Both the position numbers and the translations under genes were made by a program. DNA of 64,000 bases. It comes from Phytoseiulus persimilis (taxonomy: Eukaryota > Arthropoda > Arachnida > Mesostigmata > Phytoseiidae). The stretch is from assembly GCA_037576195.1 (NCBI GenBank), contig CM075104.1, positions 18,554,211 to 18,618,210 on the forward strand, given 5' to 3'. The notes beneath the pieces were generated by a model, which searched no databases, had not been told where the DNA came from, and was given only the letters and a program-made list of their open reading frames with translations. Position 1 is the first letter of the stretch. Each line of letters starts with the position of its first letter. Below, piece after piece: positions 26,563-39,500 of this stretch.

Positions 26563-29500
26563 GATCGGGAAAGTTGGTAGACTCCGCTTCCCCGCCTCTA
26601 GCGTTCGAAACGGGGAGTGGCGAGGCGAGGAAAATGAACGGAAGCGTGCAGTGACTCTTTTTCTCTCGCGGCGAGGGAATTTTTGATGCACAAACTATCC
26701 AAGACGAAGGGCACCGGATACGACGTTGGGTAGACAACAATCGGAGTTCTCTACCCTGCGAGTGTTTCGTTCCAAGCGTCTCCGGTATCATCTCGTTCGC
26801 GTTCGGAGCCTTTGTCACGGAATACTTGACAGGATTCCTCAACTCCATCGGAATAAACCGAGCGGAATCTCTACCATCAGGTGATCGATCACGGACCGAA
26901 TAAGTTGACTCCGAACGAGCTTCCACATTGATGGGTCGGGTCCTCCCTACGTGTCATGCGCTGTTCGCTGGAGACATCAGTCCGGGATCATGGAAGGTAA
27001 GAATTTCAGGGAGACGGTCGGTGTAAGCAGTTCATAAAAATGGGGGACAGAACGTGAATGCAGTCGAGGCCGAACCCGACGACAACCTGTAAGTTGGTTT
27101 TTCAGGTCGGAAATTGTCAAACCCGATTTCGTTCCACCACAACCTTTGTCATTTCTTGGAATTTTCGTAGGAATCTGGAGAGGATCTATGGATAACATCG
27201 ACGCGGTGCTCTGCGTGTTGTCTGTTGCAGTGGACGCTTCCGACGCTACCGGTCACTGGCTACTACAGTGGGAAAACTGATAGAAGGTCTCCTGAGGCTT
27301 GGGGAAAAGACGAGCGATTCAATCCATCCGTTTTTTGAAGCGATACAACTTGGCTATTCTAGTTTTCCTCGCCTTCCCGCCCGGAACTCTTCAACGGAGC
27401 GCAATCAAAGGTTTGTCTGCAGTCAAAATTACGAAAGAATGGTCAAACGATCCGAATATTCAGTGCCGCGTCGATTCGGAGATTGTCATTTCTCATGGGA
27501 AATCAGCCTCTTTCGGTCTCCCGCCCTTGATTCCTGAAACATCCCTGAAAGCAAGAAAATTTTGGATACGATCGCTCATCACTTCCCGAGGCCTCAAGAA
27601 GACTCAGATCGATTCCCTGGGTGATTATCATCATAAACTCTCCAACAAAGAACCGAATTTTCGATTGTCCCCTTCTCCACTTCGAATAAAATCCCAGAAA
27701 CGAAGTCACGGCCAAAACAATCTCTGGTTTGATTATTCCCGGTTCGAAAGAGTCACCCTGTATTATAAAGCGTTTATGCTGAATGCCGGTATGGTTCGCG
27801 CGTCTCCCGAACTCATGATAAAGAGCAAACTTGTTCATCAAGTTCGGTCCCACAGACCGATTCCGTTCCAGTCCAGATAGGCTTCAAGAAACTTTCGAGC
27901 GCGTGGGACAGAGGCTCAGATCGCCGCTGCGGGAAATTCTCAGCTCCGTGCGGACTTGATTCCTGTGCTCGACAACCCCTTGGGTGAAGTAGTATGTTCA
28001 GATGGAAACAGCCCGCTGAGCCCTAGATGGATTCACACCTTGAGGTGGGCTCAACGGTGATATAGTTCTAGAAGCGTGAACGGTGTATCTCCAAGCGTGT
28101 TCTCCAGCGACGGATCACTTCGATATCTACCCTCAAAGTCCAGCTCAACCCTGACGTCTCTGGAAAAACTCGGGAGTCAACAGATGGTATAGAGGCAGTT
28201 GCTCTTCTGGGATGAACTTCGGTCAGGCGAGCAGGCGGATTCGAACCCCTACCCCAGTGCGGCGAAAACGAGCAGCCAGAACGCCTACGTGAATAGCATG
28301 AAACTAGGCCCTGATTCTGTGGGATTCAAAAGTATTCTGGCCCGCGCTAGACTATTCGGTCCGGGAGACATTCTTGCGTAACTCGACGGAACGACTTAAC
28401 GCGCTCATCGGGAGATGTCAAACTTCACGAGCATTCCAGGTTCGTCAAACATGGATAAAAGTAATGTTCTTGATGCTCTCAAAGCCTATGAGACGTCAAA
28501 CACCGACGTCAATATTGGAAAATGTCAAGTCCCATCATTCCATGGAGTTCAATGCTTTTTCATCATATCACCCTGTAATGCAACGCCCTCAATCACAAAG
28601 TATTGAAGTTGGAACGAAGCCCGCTCTCGCGGCTCGAGGCGTCGGAGTTAGGACCCGCAGTCGGAGCTTGTTGTTCTAGCTCTCAAGTTCATAGTTGCGG
28701 GAATTCTGGTGGAAGCAGAAGGAAACCTCTAGGTGTCAAAAGATGCTTGCCAACCGCACAATGACTATGTGCGTGATGTACCCACGAGCCAATGCGCTGC
28801 CTAAGTGGAACGATATAACTCGAGCATACTGTCAGAGATGTGAATCACTCCGAGGCAACTTGGTCACGTCTCTTCTCCATTTGTTCAGAAGCTCGAAACG
28901 AACAACCCATAGCCTACATTTCTTCTGAGGAAAGTCTCTCTAGTACCGGCTGCTCGTGCCGGAATGGGTTGTTTGCGAGCTTCAGTAGAAATATTACAGC
29001 GTTCGTGCTCCTGAAAGACAAGCCTTACGATCATTTCCTCGGATTCAACTGAGCAATGTCTAAAACGAGCTGGAAAGTGCAGAAGAAAACTCATGCTCGC
29101 AGTCTCAACCTGAGCTCAGCCCGATGCCTTTGAAAATGCCCTCGCCAACGCCTCAGCCGAGAATGCTGGGATTCGATTGGAGGGCGGGAAGAACCCGTTC
29201 CGGACGGTATCCCGTTAGGGACAACGCGGTCGACATCGGTACCTGCCGTCGTTCGACGTCCTGTCATTGTTCATGCTGGGAGCAGCACTATGTGAGAACA
29301 TATGGGCGCAGCCGTCGATCCGTATCGAGGTCTCGTGATGAGCAATATTGAGAAGCAAATATGGAATGCTCGTCATTTGATTCTTCTGTCACGTCGGAAA
29401 GGTTCCTCATAAGTGTACTTTGATCATCTTCTCTTCCGAGTCGAAGTTTGGGAAATGATGGAGCGCTCGTTGGCTGATCACCGGATCGCTTAGAAGTTAG

Positions 29501-30239
29501 CTGCGCGGAGTTGATTCCTGTCGCTGGTGGCCGGTAGACTTCACCAGGATCACTGCCGTAATCAAGACGTTAATTCGGAACTGAAGTTGATCTTTACAGA
29601 ACTTGTTCTCATGAAAAATGGAATCAGAGTGGGTTTCGTCACACCGGGGCAATGATGGTTATCTCTTTCGAATGCCATTGTCCGACGATTTCTGTGAGAG
29701 TTTGACGGCCGAAGGGTTTCACAGTTTCCGACCAGAGCCAACCGCGAGCTATATCAACCTCACAGAGCGTCTTACAGAGAGCCACCGTGGACCCTGTTTC
29801 TTCTCGATTGTGACCAGCACTTCTCTCGTTCACCGCTGCTCTGGAAAGTCCTATTGTTCCCGACAGCGTAAAATTCAACCGATATAACCGAGAATCACGC
29901 TCGAATATCGAGCAGGCTTGACGAGACTCCCTTCTCGCATCTGATCCGGAACTATTCGGACCTGCTCGTGATTCTGTTGACCGCATTTTTCATCAAGCAA
30001 CCATTGGTGGAGTGACACGCGGGTGTGACGATGACAAAATGCTGCTATCGTCATCGGGGTGTGCTTTCCTGGTGCAAAGTGCCTCGGGTTCCCCCCAACG
30101 TGCACATGAGCTTATGGTCCACTCTCATCCAATTTTACACAGCATCGTTGAACTCGGGGCGCAGATGTATCCTTATCTCAACTTCGCGCTTCCTCCTCTG
30201 GCTATCCTTCTCGAATCTATGGGGTTGATTCGGGGGTCA

Positions 30240-30345
30240 GTCCAACAATACTTTCCGGGCTCTCTGGAAGTGATTCAAGGATCGATCTGACCATACTTTT
30301 CGCAGACTGAGGAGGTTATTGCGGGCTCGATCTGACCACAACAAA
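30240..30345. repeat. Degenerate minisatellite with GATCTGACCATACTTT-like unit
   Basis: The unit recurs at about 30244, 30284 and 30329, with spacing of about 40-46 bp. The same unit is found again near 50361-50475, so it belongs to a dispersed family. Confidence 0.4.
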
Positions 30346-33300
30346 TCAACCGAATGAGTAGAGAACTTCAGTCAGAGGATCGCTACCTAACGGGGAGCTC
30401 CTTGCAGGAATTGGCTGGGACATTGGCCTCCGTCGAATCACTCCTTCTCATCGCATCATTGAGGAAATCACTGCCTTCATCACTCTAGGAATGCGGAGAG
30501 AGAATACTGCCTCTATGACAGAGATCAGATCTTCATCGGAAGATCGGCAGTGGAAGCAATATCTACCTGTATGATCGTGAGATATTCTCGAGAAGTTCGT
30601 TGCGCCCAAGGGGTGGTGGCGTCTCCGTGCACCGGATAGAGACCCACTCTGGTATTCGCTTGACGATTGCTACGGAAACATCCTGTGATGAGCCGACAGA
30701 CGGGATCGATCTGCTGGGCGTGAATAAGCCACTGAACCTGCAAGTGCAGTCAGAACGCCCTGAAAACCAAAGCATCTCGTCGAGTGGCCGACTTCGGCTC
30801 TGTGATCAAGTTCCTCTTCCCTGGGGGCTCTCAAAAATCTCGTTGGAGCCCAGCGGGTGGAATCAACTTCCTCCCTCAAATCCCATGGACAATCCCGATT
30901 GATTTAGAAACTTTCATTGTCTCGCTGCTGGACGCCCAGAGCGTCGCTCGCTGCAGTCTCTTCTTTCCACAACGTAATAATGTATTTTACTCTCTGAAAA
31001 CAAGCCTGCAACCAGCTGCGTGCTAGAGCTTGACGTCCCAGGGAACCAAGTGAGCTCATCCCCGCTGTTGTTCTTGTACAACTCTCGGGAACACCTCCGC
31101 TCAGCGGAGGCCGACAGCTAGGCCTGATGTCGAAGCGAAGGAATAGGGGCATGCCGCGCTTTCCAAAAAGCAGGGGCGAAAACTTGGAGAGCCCTCAAGC
31201 GCATGTAGAAGATTCTGTCGACTAGCGTATAACGGCTCCGCTGATGTGAGTGGAATAGGCTTGGTGTCGACCCGGTGTCGCTCTGTTCGGCAGCTTCTTC
31301 GGAAAGTGGTTTCGCGGTTCACTTGCTCGGCCGTATACAGCTGCCGAATCACTGCTGTCGGTATCTGCTTGTCAAGTCTCAGCTTGGGGACTCTGCACCG
31401 CGCCCTCCTTCCGTGTGACCGTCCTCCATGTATATATCAGCAGCGCCGGATAGGCATACAAAGCCGAAGATTCCACCGAAAACATGAGCTCAGAACGAAT
31501 CCCCGACTGAGGGAAGACAGACACATCACATTATCGCTCACATACCCTTAAGTTCCGAGTTTGAGGAACCCATCGTATTCGGAACATTTCGTATGGGTAA
31601 CTCATGTTGTGTGTTACTTTCGCCTGAAGAACTCGTCATACGGGTAATTTCTCGTCCAAGGATCTCTTCGAATGAGGACGATCCTGTCAGATATACTTCC
31701 GCGTAAGGAGCTCATCGTATCAGGAATTGTACCGATGAGAGAATGGGAAATGCTGTTATTGATATTGAGCGGACGCTGGAAGATTGTACTCAGGTGATTC
31801 CGAGATGGTTCCGGTTATAGTCGGGATATGGTTCCGAGTAGACCTGGCCGAGACTTCGGGTGGCTTTACGTCATGTCGGTGATGTTCTGTGGATGACTCT
31901 AAGAAGTGGTGGAATGATTTTGATTATTCTGCCCACGAAGTTTGAGTCATGCAATATTCTAGAGGTATATTGGGGTAAACTTCGGGACTATATCAGCTCG
32001 GTATGATTCCGGCAAACTTCGGTGCTCAGTGAGATCCTCGTCATGACCTCGGTTCGGCTCTTCACAATACTGAAATTATGGGGACAGTTTCTTCCAACGG
32101 CCCCGACGAATTCGGAAGAAATATGACCCTCGCTCGAATAAATAGCTTGAGGAAGAGTTAATGTGCCGAAAATTGTAGGGGATTTTCTCTACCGAAGGAC
32201 TGCACAGTGTTCACCATTTCCAGCAGCTCATAGGCCGATAGGAGCAATGCGCTCTGAGCGAGATAGAAACCGATTGGCCCATGGAACAATGTGATTTCGG
32301 TGCATTGTTGCGGCTCAATGCCGAGGGATCGTGGCCCATTGGTCTTCGAAGGCGGGGAGTACCACTTTCACTCCGAGAGTATCCAAAAAATCAGGAAAGC
32401 CATTGATATTCGAGAACTGTATATATAATTAACGCGTCCTTTTCGAAGCATCGTTGGCCTGGGTTTTTGCTTCCATTCGATGGCAGCTCGGTTCAAGTTG
32501 AAAAAATCTGTTTCTCAACCGAAATGGACCAGATTATGGAGATGTGAGAGCCTTGACCTCATTCCTGGATCAAGCTCATATGAGAATGAATTCAGCCACC
32601 GCTTTGCAATCCAATTCACAAGTTCTCTCACTGTTTTCTGATGTCATCAGGAGCATCCTTGCTTCTTGGAGGGACTTCTGCCCAACTTTCCGTATCAGCC
32701 CATACCACAGCAATGTTCGGTGAACTTACAAGACCAAGTATCTCGGACAACCAGGCCGAATCGAGCCCTTCTGATCGTCACCCCAAGAGAACGACAAGAT
32801 CCTCCTGCTTGCTAATCTCGGCTACTGTTATCCACTACACCTACACGGTGTCGTGGCTGAGCGGTGAGTGGACTGAGAACCTCCTCTGCTAGAATGTTCA
32901 TCGCTGACAACGACCGGCCCGTTCCAACATCACTCACTGGGAGACTCCAGTAAGCGATCAGAGAGTATCCGAGTCTGAACCGAACCTTGGGGCTCGATAT
33001 CGCTCGTGGCGTCGCAGACTTGGTGCTGAGAAAGAGTCACGAAACTCAAGCTGCGCGGTGTTTCACAGAATCAGTACCTGGAAAACGACGCTTACTAGAG
33101 ATAGGTTCTGCGTACGTGAAACTTTTGAGGGCGCGTTATCAAGTACCGCCGCTCTTCAAGGAGAAGGTTTTCAGCGAGAAACGAATCCTGAGAACGCGGC
33201 TCTCGGTAGACCTTGAGGCCGCCAGGGTGCGTGGAACGAAACCTTGGTTTTTGTTCACGAACTATCAGTCGGCAAGGAAGGAGTTACCATTTGAACGAGA

Positions 33301-34411
33301 TGGACGCTGGCGAACTCGTTGGAGACACTGCGTACCAGACCTCCATCATCTCGCAATCTCGAAGTCCTCCCATGACACCGCGTGAAGTGTCGAAAACATG
33401 ATCATGCTATCCCCAAGTTGCTTGCGATATTCCCCTTTATTTGGAAATTTCCTGGGAGTGCGAGCAGGAGCCCCGTGGAGCTGGATCTCGCTTCACATGT
33501 GGCCAAGTGAACGAGCTGCACGAACAGACTCGAGCTTTGGTTCTATCGTAGACTACCGAAACGCCGACGTCATGGTTTCGAACCTTACGGTCGATGTCCA
33601 AGACGTGCTTCGGAACCTCGAAGGAGAACATGGCTTGGTGATTGGGGAGTCATTCTGGTAAAAAAAAAGGACCGATATGAACTTGCTCGCAATTTTCTGA
33701 TGATAATTGCACCAGCCTCATCCCTACCAACGTTTCATATGCACGGCCTGTTAGATAATGATATCCTCTGGGCCCTTGCTGGGCACTATTTTCATCCCAT
33801 GTGAGGAGGAGACTCCCGATGAAATCTTGACAACTATGAGAAGTCCTCAGTCTTCTCATCCTGCCTTGTGCTGTTCTTTTCTGAAGTTTATTCTTCAAGA
33901 TATCAGTGATGAATGCGCCAACGTTTGCTCCCCATTCTACGAGAATTCAGTGGATCTTTCGATGGTGGCCATTTTAGATATTTTCCATTTATATCCGATG
34001 GTACTCGATCCTTCCTACTCCGGCGCAAGACAGGCTCATACTGATGATGAGTTTCGATGTCGTTCTGATGAGCATCGAATATGCAAATATATTCCCAAGC
34101 GCTCGTCGCTCAAACGTTGTTTTCCGTCTCAGTCAATAGCAGGAAGAAATGCCCAACGGAAGGAAGTCCGCTCTTCTAGCTGTTTATCGGCCTTCGACCC
34201 GCTCATCATAAGTGTTCCACGAACTCTCGTAGCGCAAGACTGATTCGCGAACCTTGGCTTCGCAGCGAGTCAAGCTCGACGAGCAAACAAAACTTTCGAC
34301 ACTGTTTTTTCGGGTTGAGGGGCGGTATTGGTTTCTCGTTTTCAGATCGCCGAACTCTATCAGACCGTGTTTACGCAGGTCTTCTGAAGTTTCTTGAGAA
34401 CTCTCGACAAA

Positions 34412-34424
34412 CCCCCCCCCCCCC
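34412..34424. repeat. Poly-C tract (13 nt)
   Basis: An uninterrupted run of 13 C in a gene-free stretch. Confidence 0.8.
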
Positions 34425-36519
34425 TCTGGTGAATTGCACAAAGACAATGATCGAGTCGAGTTTTTTCTCTGCGACACGAGAAAATTATGAAACTCGAGCC
34501 TGACAACATCGTAAAAGGTTATTCTGACTCCGATGGGAGCTGCTGAGTATTCGTATCTAGAGATGACTCAGCAATGTGTGTTGCAGGAATCTGAGCGGAC
34601 GGGGTTCGCACACCACTGGGATGGGAACTTTCCCAAAACCACCACTTGTCTGGATCTCGCATTCCCCGGAAAACCACGCTCATAACCGGGACGGCGGCAG
34701 GAATTCTCGAGAATCCGCGTCGACTGCGGTGTGTGTATCTGTGTGACTATCTTCAGCTTGATAGCCGAAATACTGTGCTCACGTTGGTTCCAACTTCCAG
34801 ATTGGTTTGGCCTCAAAAGAATCACAGGGCCTGCCTGCACGTATTCGTGAACAGCATGTAAGGATACTCCGATTTATCGCGAAACACTGGAAAAAGAGCA
34901 TTCATCTCGCTCAGAGATTTCTGAGCATGTGCGGAACTCTCCTTTCGGAAGTCGAGCCCGGAACCGAATTTCAACCCGGTGTCAGCTCCTGACGTTCCAC
35001 CAAAATCAGCTTCAAGCTCTTTGCTCCACAGGATTTTCGGAGGAAACTCCGTTATCAACAGGTCGTTTTGCGTCATCGGCCGCGTTCTGCAATCGCGGTT
35101 CATGTAGCCGGAGGACAGGGAGCAGTGCTGCAAGCCGGAACTACTTCCGTCTGATGGGTCTTTGAAGCAATCAGATGAGTCCCGCATCTGGAAGGACTGA
35201 ACGGGTATTCAAAGTCTGAAGATAATACTCAGAGTTTCAGAGATTCTGGATTCTCCCGCTGACGACCCGCTAAAGCTCCAGTGTGTCCAATATGAGTCTT
35301 CCAAAGTTAGCTCGAGGGAACTTTGCACACTCATTTAATTCGCGATCCCGCGCGAAGTAGTCGCGGAGCTTTCTTGAAAGCTAAGCCTCTGACGATGACA
35401 ATCACCACAGAGGGATCGTACACGATTAATTTTTCATTCATTCTCCGTCTGAAACCTCAGCCGAATATCTGGTTTCCCTGACACCGTGCCTCACCCTAAA
35501 GGAGGGTCTCGACGAGGTTCTAAGAGCCCTGCGCAGAATTCAGGATGTCGTCGCATTCAGTAACAGTCATCAGTTTCAACGTCAGGTAACTTCGTTTTCT
35601 CGCGACGCCCTGGAGAGATACAGCGCTACGATCGTTGGCGTTTCAAGACGCCGCGGGCGGCACTTTTCCCGAGGAAGCGGAGGACGAAGGACCTGCCATC
35701 ACCCCTGCTCCGTTGGTTGTCTCTTCGTTTCGGTGGTGGTCGAAGGCGCGACATTTTTAGTAATCTTCGGGTTCCGTCGCGGGCACCATCTTGTCTCAAA
35801 ACGCCGCTGGCTACAACTCGCAACGATCCTCGGAGCCGGATAGTGCGAGGTGGCTGTCGGGGACGTATATCGACCGTTGTCGAATCGATGCAAGTCTGAG
35901 ACTTTCTGCGTCACAAAGAAAGGTGAGAACGAGCTCATGAGACCTCCTGATTTTCACCCCCCGGGAAACGTGACTTGAGCGCTCGAGCCGCGGGTAGTTC
36001 TTCACCGTCAGCTCCCAGATCTTCTTGGGATGTTACAGTCAGACATCGCGAATATCCACACGTTCCGAGGACGAACAAAGGAGTCGCGGTGAACCGCTCG
36101 AAGAACAAAAATATTTCGCGACAGGTCTCTCACGACCTTGTCATAGCTTCCAATATTCAGGTGAAACGCTCCGCCAGAGAAAACACTAGTAGTAACGAAC
36201 ATGCTTTTCATTTCGGTGTGAAATCGAGTTACAGACTTCCTCACGGTAGGGTTCGTCAACTATAAAAAGAGGTCAAACTTTGAGAAAAGATAGAAACGTC
36301 GTGTGTGATGGGAATTGATTGGCATGTCCTACATTTACATGCGCATTGTTGATCAAACATTATGTTTTCGTAATTTCGATTCGATTACGAAATCTATGAT
36401 GCCTTGATTCCTCTGGGTTCACTTGGATTCGTCATAAGCTTATGTCGGTACTATCGGCTCCAGAGACGCACGCCGGTTTGTACGAGTCATTTAGGTTTGC
36501 ATTGCAATTGTCCACTTGT

Positions 36520-39500
36520 CTATCGAAATCTGCTCTGAGCCGCTCGGAGTTCCTCTACGACCTGTTCGTAGAAGTTGATCTGCCCTTGCAAGAACGTGTG
36601 CATCATTTCGCGGTAGTCGCGTACCTGTAAAACAAGACCTCAACCGTTAACGAGAATTCATGAACCCGATTCACGATTTGTCCAACGAAATCTCAAAATT
36701 GGTCGAACAAAGCGGGGAGCACCAACCCTTTCCTGCTGAAAATGGGTGATCTCGGCTAGCGTGGCGTAGGTAACAACGTCGGTCCTTCGATTGATATCAA
36801 CATAGTCCTCGGCCGACACCTTGCCTTCGTCTCGCTGCCTCTGGTACTCTCTGCGTTTTGTCAAGAAGGTTCGATGGATATTGATTATGTCTGGCCATGA
36901 GCTTAGAATACCTGCGGAGGGGGAAGGATATCTGTCGTCAGCTTGTGAAACGGGTTGCGGTCTGCTCCCGTATTGCACTCGCTCTTCACCTCTGTACTCG
37001 TAGAGCGTATCCGCCATGTTCTCCCAGTTGTGCCGGAGAGTTTCGTCGTATAATTGTCCGATTTTATTATACGTCTCTCCGGTGTGACGGATAGACACGT
37101 TGAGTTGTACATCGAGTTCGTGCTGATCTAGGTCGAAAGCGTCGGCCACGTCTTTGAGGGCTGTGGCCACCTTGACGCATTCCCGCTTGTAGGGGCCCTG
37201 GCATCGCTTCATCTGATCCTGGGCGGTCCGATATAGCGACTGCACGGAGTCGTCCATCCTGGACGTGAATCTGATGAAAGCCTCGGTTTGCCGTTCGACC
37301 GACGAGACGTCCAGGGGAGTCTCCGGAGCCTACGAAAGGGGATGAGTTCAATTCGGGCTTGAAGCCGACTTGCCGTCCGTTTCGACAGGAGCTGGACATC
37401 TACCAGAGGATGTTGGTGTCGTCCTTCGAGGAGGTTTGATCTCTCGAATATTTCAACTTGTTTTTTTGCGTCAATTAGTTGAAATAATCGAGGTTGTACT
37501 GTATTCCGATTTCCAAAGATACGGCCTCACCTGGATGGCGTTGAAGAAGTTCGCCCCTTGGAGATCGTCTTTCTCCGCGTTCCGTTTACCGGTCTTCCAC
37601 TGCTTTTCATCTCCACATGTGAGGAAGTGGTGCCATACAGCAGACTGTGAAAGTACGGGATGACGGCACATCCTGTTGACCCACAGCTGGAGTTGTTGCA
37701 TTCGGTGTTCTGGAATGAGCCATCCGGTCAGAACAGTTGAGATGCCGCAAAGCAACCGAACGATTACGGAGTCTCCGAAATCTCGCCGCCGATGCGATCA
37801 CTCAATCGCTGAATGAACGGGTATGCTCGATCGATAATCTATAGCGTTCTGTCGAACAGATCGATGTCAAACTGTATCCCCGAGGTCTGAGAACGCTTCA
37901 CCCCGTCGCTCAAGCTACGACAGACTGCCCGACTTCCCCCTACGAGCTTTAGCGGGTGGGGATCAGCTGGCTCAGTATCCAGGACGGAACGCTCGCACGT
38001 TGCTGTTTTTCCAGGCGGGGGACACGGGGACGCTCCTCGGATCATTTCCCTCGCTGTCGCCGAGAATGCTATTTATTCCGCTCACGAAATATTTGTTTGG
38101 GATCGCGCTTCACCAGGGAACGGAGCGCGGAGTGTATTATTCCACAAATCGAGGGAATCGTCGGAGAAAACTGTTCCCAACGATTCCCGATCGGCCATGG
38201 ATCACAGCGAAGAATCCTCCGCTTTGCGCAGATAGTCTGTGCCAGCAGCGATGGCCAAGCACATTTCTCTGGAAAGGTCAACGTCGCCCCGCCGGCTTGC
38301 GTGACTCACTCACTCCTACTCAACGAATGGCCGATTTGTTCCTCCACCGGAGCTTCTATGGGTCGCGAGTAGAGATACGGGAAGTCTATTAGTTCGGAGA
38401 TGCACTCCTTCGCCAGTCATGATCCGCTTGCTCACCTATAAACTCGTGCTCGTACCGTCCGGTAACCTGCTTGTCAGGTAACGGCGGGATGGGTATCAAA
38501 GAGTATTTTTCCACGAGTCGTTCGTGTAACCAGTCAAAATGCTTGTAACGTCGATATACAGGTAGACCGTTGAACGAAGGAATGACGGCGTAGGCAATAA
38601 AGCTTTTCAGACCTGCGGAGATGAACCATGTTAAACTGAGCGGAGCGGATACAGCGCTCGAGAACATGACGGACAAGATGGAAAGGGAAACTTGTGAATA
38701 TTTTCCGTCCTCACCTTTGAGTTTGCTTTCCTTTTTTGGGCTCGAAATCTCGGCTTTGTACATAGCTTCCGGATAGGGTTGACTCCACTGTATGACCCCT
38801 CCATCATTGACAATTGTAACATAATCTGGGCTATTAATCGCGACCTTGGCAGTCCCGAGCAGGAACGCCTCTCCGCCACTCTTCACGAAGTTTGAGAACC
38901 TAAGTGGGAGCGTTTCTGAGTGAGCTTTTGTTCGTTGCGTGGCCAAGGAGAGGGGGAGGGGAGATCCGAAGCTTCACAGGCCCCCCTTCGGTGGCGTACG
39001 GAGCGTGGATTTCGACTCACACCATTACAAACACGAGGTGGGTGAGGATTCACATGAGATCGCTTGGCAGGTCAAGAGCACGCTCCACGAGTAGTTCTGA
39101 ATGCTAGGAGGACGGGCGGGTACCGGAGCTTGCTTCGAGATACAGTCAGCGGGAAGGATCACGCGCTCTGAGGGATCGCTACTGACAACACGAAGCAACG
39201 TTTGAATTAAAACGTGAAGAGGGGACTAAGACAACGCAGGCGCCAGGTCGTTCGGGAGTGATGATTTAGTACCTCAAGACAGATTTCGAAGCTTGACTGA
39301 CGCTGTTAGATCGACTCCGTGCCGTTTTCGGCCCCTCCCCGTTTGAAGAGTCGGTACTGATGGGCATTTGAACAATTTCATTAAAGATCGACGAAAATAT
39401 CCGTCGTGGAGCCGTGCAAGCGAGGCAGCGACAGTATTGCCGATTGTGTCATCGTCCAGTCCTCGATCTCGGCTTATCCAAGCGATCGGAGTAATCCGCC

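Larger units (their letters stand above)
26563..36519. other. Long stretch with no recognisable gene
   Basis: Open frames up to 193 codons occur (27299-27880 +), but none shows a known motif or a consistent exon series. Degenerate short repeats lie at about 30240-30345 and 31560-31740. A weak receptor-like segment at 33300-33660 is discussed among the rejected items. Confidence 0.45.

Noticed and set aside
27299-27880. 193-codon open frame on +
   Set aside because: Low-complexity basic composition without a recognised motif; the opposite strand is also open for 117 codons here.
33213-33661. Receptor-like pieces (YQTSIISQSRSPPMTP, then SIVDYRNADVMVSNLTVDV) on +
   Set aside because: They faintly recall IR membrane-helix and ligand-lobe segments, but the order is wrong for one gene and each is too short to support a call.
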